Shown one piece after another: positions 1-7,964 of a DNA stretch of 64,000 bases. The first letter of the stretch is position 1; each line of letters begins with the position of its first letter. Made by a program: the position numbers and the translations under genes. The stretch is from assembly GCA_028716845.1 (NCBI GenBank), contig JAQUPF010000001.1, positions 55,647-119,646 of the forward strand. The letters are read 5' to 3'. Source of the DNA: a bacterium (GTDB lineage Bacteria; Auribacterota; Tritonobacteria; UBA1439). The notes under the pieces were generated by a model. That model did not search any database, was not told where the DNA came from, and saw nothing but the letters and a program-made list of their open reading frames with translations.

Positions 1-505
1 CCTCGTCGACCGGCGGGGGACGCTCGATCCCGGGAGCGGGTGCCCGCGCATCGCGGACCGCGGCGGACACCGCGCCTACCTCGTGCGGGAGGAGGGGGAG
101 GAGGGAGCCGCCCGCGACATCCACCTCACGGACGTCGATCTGAAAAAGCTCCTCCGGACGAAGGCGGCGATCCAGTCGGCCATCCGGACGCTGCTCCGGT
201 GCGCCGATCTGGAGGAGGGGGAGATCGCGCGGATCGTCATCGCGGGCCGGCTCGGCGAGGCGATCGACGCGGCGAACGCCGCGGCGATCGGGATGCTCCC
301 GCCCCTCCCGCTCGAGCGGTTCTCGTACGTCGGGAACGGCTCGCTCTGGGGGGCGAACATGCTCCTCCTGTCGGGGGAGAAAGGGGGGGAGATCCTCTCC
401 CTCGCCGACCGGATCACCTATATCGACCTCAGCACCCACCCCCGCTACATGGACGAGTTCATCGCCTCGCTCTTCATCCCGCACACCGACGCCGTCGGGA
501 AATGA
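1..505 (+). CDS. Corrinoid-protein reductive activator (RACo/DUF4445), C-terminal fragment
   Basis: The frame is open from base 2 and stops with TGA at 503-505, so only about 167 C-terminal residues are present and the start lies outside the window. The fragment resembles the ASKHA-type C-terminal part of RACo/DUF4445 proteins. These proteins use a 2Fe-2S domain (not visible here) and ATP to return inactive Co(II) corrinoid proteins to Co(I). Family-like landmarks are the segments DVDLKKLLRTKAAIQSAI, IAGRLGEAIDAANAAAIGML and FSYVGNGSLWGANMLLLSG. The family usually exceeds 500 aa. It suggests corrinoid-dependent methyl transfer upstream of the window. The internal GTG at 83 is not the real start because coding-like sequence continues 5' of it. 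Confidence 0.8.
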   Translation, partial: LVDRRGTLDPGSGCPRIADRGGHRAYLVREEGEEGAARDIHLTDVDLKKLLRTKAAIQSAIRTLLRCADLEEGEIARIVIAGRLGEAIDAANAAAIGMLPPLPLERFSYVGNGSLWGANMLLLSGEKGGEILSLADRITYIDLSTHPRYMDEFIASLFIPHTDAVGK

Positions 506-699
506 TCCGCGGCCCGACCTGCTCTCAGCGGTCGCGCACATGCACGAGCGGATGGAGGAACGGCCCTCGCAGGAGCTCCTCCGGACGGGCGGGGAAGAGC
601 CGAGACCGATTCAGTCAATCCTCGAGGTTCGACCCCGATGCAGTGGGCGGAATGCCCCCGGTGTGTTGTTTCGCCTTCCCGCCGGGCTCCCGCCGGCAT

Positions 700-2349
700 T
701 CACGGCGGACCCTCCCTCCGGTATTTCGGCGTCACGAAGAACTGCATGTGCCTGCCCAGCATGAGGCGTGTCTGGGCGTCCAGCGCAGGGAGGCCGGTGA
801 GGAATATGGTTATCGGCGGGAGAAGAAACCACTCCGGTATGTGCACGATCTTCCTCAGCCAGCCGTAGCGGGTGTTCTTCGGCGGCAGCAGGAAGAGACT
901 CAGAAACACGCATATGAGGATACCGGTGAGCGCGAGTATGAACACCGTCCCCCGTATCCTCGGCAACGCGTAAAAGACCGGCATGCTGCTGAATTCGCGC
1001 GGGGCATAGAGAATCGGCAGCCATGATATCAGCGCGTAGAGGAATGGCCAACTGGACCAGGTGATCGTGCGATCGAAGAGCTTGAAGGCGTACCGGAACC
1101 TGTTGTAGGGGGATATCCCGTTCTTCCCCAGGAAGGCCCTCATCACGAGAGGAAAGTTCTCGACGCCCCACGCCCACCGCCTCCGCTGCCTGTAGATGTT
1201 CTTGAACGTTCTCCACAGCGTGCCACCCTCGTTCACGTCCATGGAGAGCGTCACGTAGATCGGGACGACCCTGTAATCCCCGTCGAAGTGGATCAGCGAC
1301 TTCCAGTAGATCGCCGAGTCGTCGGATATGATGTCGACCGGCCAGTAGCCGACCTCCACCAGCGCCTTGAAGCTCATGCTGTGGCTCGAGAAGGTGACCC
1401 GTTTCTCCGGGTCGGTGTCCTCGATGAGCTGGACGAACGAGGCTCCCACATCCAGCACGCGGGCGAAGCTGTGCGCCTCCCAGATGTTGTTGTGGTACAC
1501 GGGCACGGGCTGGTAGCTCGCGCGGGTCCGCTGTGGGGTTACCATGAAGTTGAAGGTCAGGGAGGCGAAATACTCGGGCGATACCACGGTGTCGGAATCG
1601 AAGCACGACACGATGACGTTGTCCGGGGGGATGGCCTTCCGCTCGAAGTAGTCCCTCGCGGTCCGTGCCGCGCAGGTCACGTTCGCCCCCTTCACCTTCG
1701 CCTCCCCCTCGATGCCGTCCGGATGCGTCACCATGAAACAGGCCATGAAATCACCGCGATACCGCTCCACCAGCCGCCTGCAGTCGTCCCTGACCGCGTC
1801 GTCCGCCCGTTCCTCCACCGCGAGGACCACCGCCATCCGGGTGGTCGGGTACACCCCGTCCCGGAGGGCCCGTATTCCCGGCTCCACGACCGCAGCCGCC
1901 TCCGAGGCGACCGGGATTATCACGAGATGGTATATGGCGTCGCTCGGGGGGGGGAGCGAGCCGCTCTTCAGCACGTGCTTCACCTGCTCTCCGATAATGC
2001 GCCGGGCGATCCTCTCGCGGAGGCTCCCCGCCGGTGGGGCGGCGGGCGGCCGCTCCGGATCCTGGATGATCGCGTCGAGCTCCTCAATCCTCTCCATCCA
2101 GCCGGCCCTTCTCATGATGAAGAGCTTGCCGTAGGCGATGAGAAGAAAGATGTTCATGTAGAGGAGCCGCATGATCCAGTACACAAGAAAGGCTATGATA
2201 AAGGCGGAGCCGGCGAGCGGATGCACAAGATACAGCGCGGCACTGCCGATGATGATCGCCCAGCTCGTCGCGCCGGGAACGATCTCGAGAATCCGCTGCA
2301 GACGCCTCTCCTTCCCGGAAAGGTTTTGTCGGGAATACGAAAAATCCAT
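700..2349 (-). CDS. Membrane glycosyltransferase family 2 (cellulose-synthase-like)
   Basis: A 549-aa processive-type GT2. Two or three membrane helices lie near residues 28-80. A cytoplasmic catalytic domain follows with a DSD metal/UDP motif at 251-253, an acidic pair at 343-344 and the QRRRW box at 388-392, the signature of processive or polytopic GT2 enzymes. Four or so C-terminal helices close the protein. It probably polymerises or exports an envelope polysaccharide at the inner membrane; donor and product cannot be read. I start it at ATG 2349, with a GGAGG about 12 nt upstream, because an earlier in-frame start at 2439 would overlap the preceding gene. It lies 58 bp after the PEGA-domain gene, a likely two-gene operon. 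Base composition is less GC-rich than in the neighbours. Confidence 0.85.
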   Translation of the reverse strand: MDFSYSRQNLSGKERRLQRILEIVPGATSWAIIIGSAALYLVHPLAGSAFIIAFLVYWIMRLLYMNIFLLIAYGKLFIMRRAGWMERIEELDAIIQDPERPPAAPPAGSLRERIARRIIGEQVKHVLKSGSLPPPSDAIYHLVIIPVASEAAAVVEPGIRALRDGVYPTTRMAVVLAVEERADDAVRDDCRRLVERYRGDFMACFMVTHPDGIEGEAKVKGANVTCAARTARDYFERKAIPPDNVIVSCFDSDTVVSPEYFASLTFNFMVTPQRTRASYQPVPVYHNNIWEAHSFARVLDVGASFVQLIEDTDPEKRVTFSSHSMSFKALVEVGYWPVDIISDDSAIYWKSLIHFDGDYRVVPIYVTLSMDVNEGGTLWRTFKNIYRQRRRWAWGVENFPLVMRAFLGKNGISPYNRFRYAFKLFDRTITWSSWPFLYALISWLPILYAPREFSSMPVFYALPRIRGTVFILALTGILICVFLSLFLLPPKNTRYGWLRKIVHIPEWFLLPPITIFLTGLPALDAQTRLMLGRHMQFFVTPKYRREGPP

Positions 2350-2407
2350 GATTCGAGCCGGCCTCCATCCCCCGTCGCCCTCGCGGGGGGAAAGAACCCG
2401 ATCATCC

Positions 2408-3805
2408 TTACCGCAGGAGCTCCAGTTCGACCACGGCACCGGTATCCGCGGAAATGAAGTAGACCTTGCCCGTTGCCTCGGAATAGCACGCGCGCGAACG
2501 GTTCTTCACCCCGGCCACCCGATGAAGAGCGTACGAGCCCCCCGGTTCGGGATGCAGCAGCTCCAGCTCGTTCCCGTCCTGGAAAAGAACGTGGGATGCG
2601 TCGTATACCCAGAAGCAGCGGGAGATGGCTCTCCCCCCCTCATACACCCATTGCGGCAGGACCTCCTCCGGGGTCGGGCCTTCCCGGACCCGGCTCAGAT
2701 CGAGGTACCCGATCTTCGTGCGGGTCCACAGGAGGAGCTTGCCGGTATCCCTCGAGAACCTGGTGCCCGCGATCTTCTCATCCCCGACCCTGTATGGCGC
2801 GGCGTTCAGGATCAGTTCGCCGCGATCCCCGGCAAACAGGACGATGTCGCCCGTCGGCACCTCGATGGAGAAGAATTCGGATTCCGCCCCTTCCAGCACG
2901 GTCCCCACGGACGACGCCATCGGGAGCGGGTACGCTTCGCACATTGCGTCATACGTGCATTGCAGAACGGTGTTCTTCCCGCTGAGAATATACAGGTTTT
3001 TCTCATTCAGGCCGAATCCCCTGACCCCGGGGAAGAACCGCGGATAGTATGCGCCCCCGCCGGCGTCCATTTTCACGATCGTATCTCCATGGAGCCCGAA
3101 AAGGATGTCGGGAGACGCCCTGTTCCATGCGATCAGACGCGGCTTGTCCGGCAGGAGCGGGGTGATGTCCTTCCATGTTCCGGCGGTCAGATCCGCGAAC
3201 AGATAACGCGTGCTCAACCAGGAGGCGATCTCGAAGAGCACCCGGTCTGTTCCGTATACGGACAGCGCCTCCCTCACGCTGTAGTCGGACCACGGCTCAT
3301 CCCGGGGGAACAGCGCCGATGATTCCCCTCTTTCGAAATCGAGGAGCCTGACATTCCCGACCGTCCTGCCGGAGAAGGCCACGGCGGCCGGGCGATCGGA
3401 GTACTGAAGCAGGTCGCTGAATCCGGCGTCGAACAGTTCCCGGCGATCGTACCGCGGCGGGAGGAGGACGACATGGTCAAGCGACACGAACCTGTTGGGC
3501 GGAATGGAGACCTTGTGGATCCACGGCAGGAATCCTTTCTTGACGAGGCGGATCTCGTATTCCCCGGCGATGACGGATCCGATGGCGGCGGGAGTGGTGC
3601 GCAGGTACCGTTTCCCGTCCATGAAGATAATCGCCCCCGGGGGCCTGGTCGAAATGCTCAACCCGCCGATTCTGGCGAGCCCTCCCCTCACGGGATCATA
3701 GATATATCCGAACGCGAAGAGCATGAGCCAGGGGCAGATCCCGATGTAGGCGGCCACGAAAAGGTGGAACAGCAGCCTGCGGAGCAGCTCGATGTAGGAT
3801 CTCAT
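2408..3805 (-). CDS. PEGA-domain membrane-anchored beta-propeller-like protein
   Basis: A 465-aa protein with one N-terminal helix (about residues 10-33), then a PEGA domain (about 48-100, with the STRPPGAIIFMDGK core and a GEYEIRLVKKGF return). A long region of WD-like short beta repeats follows, with segments such as VRLLDFERGES and KLLLWTRTKIGYLDL. PEGA domains are typical of surface proteins that touch polysaccharide. With the GT2 gene just downstream it could be an accessory or export subunit; this is inference from context. ATG 3805 has GGGGAGG only 3 nt upstream, while ATG 3823 in frame has no ribosome site, so I prefer 3805. Composition is AT-richer than most of the window, especially around 2940-3000. 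Confidence 0.7.
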   Translation of the reverse strand: MRSYIELLRRLLFHLFVAAYIGICPWLMLFAFGYIYDPVRGGLARIGGLSISTRPPGAIIFMDGKRYLRTTPAAIGSVIAGEYEIRLVKKGFLPWIHKVSIPPNRFVSLDHVVLLPPRYDRRELFDAGFSDLLQYSDRPAAVAFSGRTVGNVRLLDFERGESSALFPRDEPWSDYSVREALSVYGTDRVLFEIASWLSTRYLFADLTAGTWKDITPLLPDKPRLIAWNRASPDILFGLHGDTIVKMDAGGGAYYPRFFPGVRGFGLNEKNLYILSGKNTVLQCTYDAMCEAYPLPMASSVGTVLEGAESEFFSIEVPTGDIVLFAGDRGELILNAAPYRVGDEKIAGTRFSRDTGKLLLWTRTKIGYLDLSRVREGPTPEEVLPQWVYEGGRAISRCFWVYDASHVLFQDGNELELLHPEPGGSYALHRVAGVKNRSRACYSEATGKVYFISADTGAVVELELLR

Positions 3806-4238
3806 GCGCCTCCCCGGCGACATGGCACGGATCGTGGTGCGGCCGCACCTTCAGTGCATAGCATATATCATGCGCCATCGGTCGAGATAGAGACATTCAT
3901 CCGGTGGAATCCCGCGGCGGGACGAGGGGGCACCTGTCCCGGGAATGACTGTGCGGATAACGGGCCATGGGCGCGTTCATCCAGCCTCGGTCCGACCTGC
4001 CCCCCCGCGGAGGAAACGGGTCAGCAGAAAGCGGCATCCGTCCATTGCGGTTTTCCCGCCGTCCTGCTTTAATTTCGAAGATACGCTGCGGAGAAGTGTC
4101 GTGACGGGGGATGAAGGATACGGCATGCACGTCATGGAAAGGAGGCATCCTTCTCCATGGGGTGGAGATGGCGTGGTGGAGCGGGGGCCGGAGAGTTTCC
4201 GGCCGATGTGACGCGTGCAGCGCGGCGGGAGGAAATGC
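3806..4238. other. Divergent intergenic region, no gene seen
   Basis: About 430 bp between the leftward PEGA gene and the rightward small-protein genes. An AT-rich patch at about 3856-3875 stands out and could hold the leftward promoter, but I could not place convincing -35 and -10 boxes. Reading frames here on both strands lack ribosome sites, familiar motifs or coding-like composition. Confidence 0.4.
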
Positions 4239-4376
4239 ATGAGAATAGGCATGACGCTTCTGGCGGTCTGGCTGATCCTGATGGGGCTGCGCCCATTTAT
4301 CGACCTGGGCGATCTCTGGAGGTTGAGCGATGTTCTGGCGCTGGTCGCCGGGGTATTGCTGCTCCTCGGCCGATGA
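4239..4376 (+). CDS. 45-aa small hydrophobic membrane protein
   Basis: This short frame starts at ATG 4239 behind a strong GGAGG (4229-4233) with 5-nt spacing and stops with TGA at 4374-4376. The product has two hydrophobic stretches, residues 5-20 (TLLAVWLILMGL core) and 32-43 (VLALVAGVLLLLG core), joined by a polar turn with RPF and acidic residues, and ends in Arg. This is a two-helix hairpin such as I have seen in unnamed small proteins of other bacteria. It heads a run of three small envelope proteins (4239-4996) with gaps of about 110 and 75 bp. No function can be read from the sequence. The good ribosome site and protein-like pattern make it a likely gene. Confidence 0.65.
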   Translation: MRIGMTLLAVWLILMGLRPFIDLGDLWRLSDVLALVAGVLLLLGR

Positions 4377-4485
4377 TCGGCAGGGAACATTCCCGGTGCA
4401 TGCGATCGTCTCCGGGAACGTCATCCCCCGGTGCGGGCGGGGAAGGTCAGGCGATGCCGCGGCCCTTCAAGGGAGGGGATCGATC

Positions 4486-4638
4486 ATGCGTTCGAGAATT
4501 GCCGCGCTGTTCCTGTTGGGGACGACATTGATGGTGCTGGCGGGCTGTCACACGGTCAAAGGGCTGGGGAAGGACATCCGCTCGGGCGGCGGGAAGATCG
4601 AGGATGCCGCGGAGTTCGTCAAGGACAAAGTGGACTGA
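4486..4638 (+). CDS. Entericidin-like small lipoprotein
   Basis: A 50-aa protein with a lipoprotein signal (RIAALFLLGTTLMVLAGC, lipidation Cys at 21) and a short mature part with VKGLGKDIRSGGGKIEDAA, the pattern of the EcnA/EcnB entericidin family. Family members are small membrane-active lipoproteins linked to envelope stress or stationary phase. ATG 4486 follows GGGAGGGG at 4471-4477. Genes of this family often stand alone or in tandem, and here a second small lipoprotein follows at 4712. A longer in-frame frame from 4330 would destroy the signal peptide and is not the gene. Confidence 0.85.
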   Translation: MRSRIAALFLLGTTLMVLAGCHTVKGLGKDIRSGGGKIEDAAEFVKDKVD

Positions 4639-4711
4639 GCGGTGCATGCGCGAAAAACCGCATCGGGCGGGGCGAACAATGCGGAGCAGCGCGAACGGGA
4701 AAGGAGGATGT

Positions 4712-4996
4712 ATGAAGAGGGGCCTTGGAAGATCAGGAGGGGGTCGGCTCTTCATTGCAGCCGGAGCCGCCTTGATCTGCGTGGCGCTCGTCATTGCAGG
4801 CTGCCGGTCCGGCGGCACCGTAAAAACCGAGACGTACTCCGCTCATGGCGGTGAGGAGCGGACCGTGGTGGTGAAGGAGAAAACCGTCATCAAGGATGAT
4901 TCCGGCGGCATACTCGGAACCGCGTTCCGGCTGATCGGCAAGGTCGTCGCGTTCCCGTTCGAGGTGCTGGGACTCGCCTTCGACAAAGTGCTGTAG
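4712..4996 (+). CDS. Small lipoprotein of unknown function
   Basis: A 94-aa protein starting at ATG 4712, with AAAGGAGG 6 nt upstream. It carries a signal ending in the lipobox VIAGC (Cys about residue 30). The mature part has a charged beta-rich stretch (TVVVKEKTVIKDDSGG) and an amphipathic C-terminus (FRLIGKVVAFPFEVLGLAFDKVL). The C-terminal part could pack on a membrane. I do not recognise a named family. Its position 73 bp after the entericidin-like gene suggests shared transcription and an envelope role. Confidence 0.7.
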   Translation: MKRGLGRSGGGRLFIAAGAALICVALVIAGCRSGGTVKTETYSAHGGEERTVVVKEKTVIKDDSGGILGTAFRLIGKVVAFPFEVLGLAFDKVL

Positions 4997-5228
4997 ATCG
5001 GCATGCAGTTTCCCCTCGCGGGGCACGTCGATATGCGGTCACGCATCCGCCGGGCATCGAACGGATCGCGGATGCGGGCGGCCGTACTGCGGGACATCCC
5101 CGGGGCAGGTCATCATCCCGGCAGGGGGGACCCGGGACGGACCGCGCGCACCGTCGCGGGATCATGTCGATTCTGAAGGGTTGACACCGGCGCCGCCCGC
5201 TTCGGGCTGGCGGGCGCGCGGACGCCTG

Positions 5229-5237
5229 TGCTACCAT
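5229..5237 (+). promoter_or_regulatory. Extended -10 promoter just before the NCS2 permease
   Basis: TG-C-TACCAT forms an extended -10 element (TG at 5229-5230, hexamer 5232-5237). The ATG at 5248 is only 10 nt further on and has no ribosome site, so the transcript would have almost no leader. A TTGACA at 5181-5186 is too far away to be its -35. Confidence 0.5.
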
Positions 5238-5247
5238 CCGTGCCGCC

Positions 5248-6771
5248 ATGAGCGGACCCGCCCCCCGCTACCGGATCTTCTCCCGCGGCGACCTCTCGGC
5301 CTTCTGGGCGCTCTTCGCCGACAACCTCGCCAACATCGTCATCATCGCCGGCACCTGCACGCTCGTCTTCAGGATGCCGGACCGGATCGTCTTCGGCAGG
5401 ATCATGCCGGGGCTCGGCGTCGCCCTCCTCTTCGGCCTCGGCCTCTACGTGCTGCTCGCCTGCCGGCTGGCGCGGCGAGAGCGCCGGGACGACGTCACCG
5501 CCCTCCCCTACGGCATCTCCACCCCCGTCATGTTCGTCTACCTGTTCGGCGTCATCGGGCCGGCCTACGGGAGGACCGGCGACGCGGTCCTCGCGTGGCA
5601 GGTGGGGATCGCGGCGGCGTTCATCGGCGGCGTCATCGAGGCGTGCGGATCGCTCGCCGGGCCGTTCGTCAAGCGGTGGACGCCCCGCGCCGGCATGCTC
5701 GGGACGCTCGCGGGGATCGCGATCGTCTGGATCGCCACGACGGCGGCGGTCGAGCTGTTCGAGAACCCGGTCGTCGGCTTCCCCGCCCTCGCCATCGTCC
5801 TCCTCGGCATGGTCGCCGGCGTCACCCTCCCGGGGCATTTCCCGCCGGGGCTCCTCGCCATCCTCGTGGGGACCGCCCTCTGGTTCGTCAGCGGGGAGGC
5901 CGCGCCCTCGCTCGCCGGATGCGGGCTCCGGCCGCCCGTCCCGGTCCTCGGCGACCTCGTGACCGGGCTGCGCCACGCGGCGGGATTCCTCCACATCATC
6001 CTGCCGGTCGAGATCTACAACTTCCTCGAGACGATGAACAACGTCGAGTCCGCCGAGGCGGCGGGGGACGCGTACCCCGTCCGCGCCTGCCAGGCGATCG
6101 ACGGGGCCGGGACGATGGTCGGCGCGCTCTTCGGCGCCCCCTTCCCCACCACCGTCTACATCGGCCACCCGGCCTACAAGCGGCTCGGCGGACGGTCCGG
6201 TTACGCCCTCGCCGCCGGCCTCCTCATCTTCGCCGCGGCGACGGGCGGCCTCGTCTCATTCCTCCACGGCCTGATCCCGGTGGCGGCCGTGGCCCCGATG
6301 CTCCTCTTCATCGGCCTCGTCATCACCGCGCAGGCGTTCACCGCCGTCCCGCCCCTCCACTCCATCGGCGTGGCCGCGGCGATCGTCCCGCACGTCGCGG
6401 CGTTCGTCCGCAGCAAGGGGGATGCGATCGCCTCGTGCCTGGACCCCGGACTTCGCGAGGGGCTCGTCGAGGCGCTGCACGCCGACGAATCGCTGGGATG
6501 GTTCGGTTGCGGCCGCCTCGCCCACGGGTCGATCATGACCGGTCTCCTGTGGGGAAGCATCCTCGTCTTCTGCGTCGAGCGCCGGTTCGGGCGGGCGGCG
6601 ATGTTCACGTGCGCGGCCGGCGCGCTGACCGCGGTCGGCCTCATCCACCGGGAGCGGATCGGCCTGCAGCTCGATTCGCCCGTCCTCTGGGGCTACCTCA
6701 TGATGGCGGGGGTGTTCCTCGCCGCGCTCGCCTGGTCGCGCGAAAGCGCGGCGCGACGGCCCCCGGAGTAG
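5248..6771 (+). CDS. NCS2-type (purine/pyrimidine-like) permease
   Basis: A 507-aa polytopic protein with about 12 hydrophobic segments. It resembles the AzgA/xanthine-uracil branch of the nucleobase-cation symporter-2 fold. The segment LETMNNVESAEAAGD (about 265-279) and AFPTTVYIGHPAYK-like text after it resemble the substrate and ion site region of the family, and a PYGISTP segment near residue 89 fits the first half of the fold. Transport of a nucleobase or related weak acid across the inner membrane is likely; the substrate is unknown. It is transcribed alone from an extended -10 at 5229-5237 and ends 7 bp from the convergent dCache gene. Confidence 0.8.
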   Translation: MSGPAPRYRIFSRGDLSAFWALFADNLANIVIIAGTCTLVFRMPDRIVFGRIMPGLGVALLFGLGLYVLLACRLARRERRDDVTALPYGISTPVMFVYLFGVIGPAYGRTGDAVLAWQVGIAAAFIGGVIEACGSLAGPFVKRWTPRAGMLGTLAGIAIVWIATTAAVELFENPVVGFPALAIVLLGMVAGVTLPGHFPPGLLAILVGTALWFVSGEAAPSLAGCGLRPPVPVLGDLVTGLRHAAGFLHIILPVEIYNFLETMNNVESAEAAGDAYPVRACQAIDGAGTMVGALFGAPFPTTVYIGHPAYKRLGGRSGYALAAGLLIFAAATGGLVSFLHGLIPVAAVAPMLLFIGLVITAQAFTAVPPLHSIGVAAAIVPHVAAFVRSKGDAIASCLDPGLREGLVEALHADESLGWFGCGRLAHGSIMTGLLWGSILVFCVERRFGRAAMFTCAAGALTAVGLIHRERIGLQLDSPVLWGYLMMAGVFLAALAWSRESAARRPPE

Positions 6772-6778
6772 GCGGCCG

Positions 6779-7930
6779 TCAGGCTTCGGCGCCGTCCGGG
6801 CCGCGCGGGGGTTCCTTCCGCCCGTTCTCGAGCGCCTCCTTCAGGCGCTTGAGGTCGTCGAGCTCGAGGTGGAGCTGTCGGTTGACGATCTGGCAGGCCC
6901 TCGCCGACACCATCGCCTCGTAGCTCTCCCGGTGCGACCGGAAGACGATGACGGCGAGCGCCGCGAAGGCGGCGAAGACCGCCGCCACGAGGGCGAGGTT
7001 GCGCCGGGCGTTCGCCGCGACCGGATCGGCTATGGCCCCGTACTCCATCGCCGCGGCGAGCGACCAGCCCTGCGCGCCGAGGCGGACGGGGGCGAAGGCG
7101 ACGAGGGTGGGGACGACGCCCGGACCGGTGCCCCGGGCGACGAAGCGGACGACGAGGGAGCCCTCCTCGCCGCGCCGCATCCGCTCGGCGAGCTCGCCGA
7201 TCGCCGCCTGGTCGCAGGCCGGGCACTCCTCCCGGAGCAGGTCAGGCACGGTCCGCCCGACCCCGACCCCCTCGGGCCCGCAGAGGATCGTGCCGTCCCC
7301 GTCGCACAGCATGGCGTAGACCCGCTCGCCGCGGTTGATGTGCTCGAGGAGCGCGCTGAGCCGCCCGATCGGGATGACCGCGCGGACGGCGCCCGCGAAC
7401 CGGTCGCCGTCGAGGACGGGATGGTAGAGCGCCACCGCCGGAGGGACGGCGTCGCCGCCCCCGACGAGCGCGGCAACGGGCCGCCCGCCGCGCGCCGCCT
7501 CCCGGAACCCCTCCTCGCCCGAGAGGTCGCCGCCGGCCGACCCGCGCGGGTACGCCTCCCGCACGATGCCGCCCCCGTCCAGGAGCGCCACCGACTCGAC
7601 GAGCGGCGAGGCGCTCCGGAACGCGACCCTGAGGGCGTCGCCGCCCCTCCGGAACGGCAGGCGTCCGACGAGGAGCCGGCGGAGCGCCGGCTCCTCGGAG
7701 GCGAAGGCGATTTGCTCGCGGACGTCGTCGAGATGCTTCTCGATGCTCTGCGCCTCGGACTCCGCGACGAGGAGGAGCTGCGCGCGCACGTTGCCGGCGA
7801 GCGCGTCACGGAAACGGGCGTGGCTCAGCCAGGCGAGGGCGGCGGCGGCCGCGACGACCGCCGCGAGGCCGGCGAGCGACAGGATCATCCGGTTCCGCGT
7901 CTCGCGCTGGCGGGCGAGGCGTGCCGACAT
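6779..7930 (-). CDS. Orphan dCache-type membrane sensor without an output domain
   Basis: A 383-aa protein: cytoplasmic N-terminus, first helix about residues 14-36, an extracytoplasmic double-Cache-like region about 37-305, second helix about 312-330, then a short charged helical tail about 335-372 that could form a coiled coil. The region has Cache-like features (SIEKHLDDVREQI helix, AVRAVIPIGRLSALLE, GWSLAAAMEYG). No HAMP, kinase, GGDEF or MCP domain follows, so any signalling must go through a partner. ATG 7930 has GGGAGGAG 8 nt upstream. It follows the ACT/SerB-like gene by 34 bp on the same strand, a probable operon. Confidence 0.75.
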   Translation of the reverse strand: MSARLARQRETRNRMILSLAGLAAVVAAAAALAWLSHARFRDALAGNVRAQLLLVAESEAQSIEKHLDDVREQIAFASEEPALRRLLVGRLPFRRGGDALRVAFRSASPLVESVALLDGGGIVREAYPRGSAGGDLSGEEGFREAARGGRPVAALVGGGDAVPPAVALYHPVLDGDRFAGAVRAVIPIGRLSALLEHINRGERVYAMLCDGDGTILCGPEGVGVGRTVPDLLREECPACDQAAIGELAERMRRGEEGSLVVRFVARGTGPGVVPTLVAFAPVRLGAQGWSLAAAMEYGAIADPVAANARRNLALVAAVFAAFAALAVIVFRSHRESYEAMVSARACQIVNRQLHLELDDLKRLKEALENGRKEPPRGPDGAEA

Positions 7931-7964
7931 GGGGGGATCTCCTCCCGCGGTGAACGGACGGGGC

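Noticed and set aside
5181..5186. TTGACA before the NCS2 permease
   Set aside because: No -10 at 16-19 nt; the extended -10 at 5229-5237 fits better.
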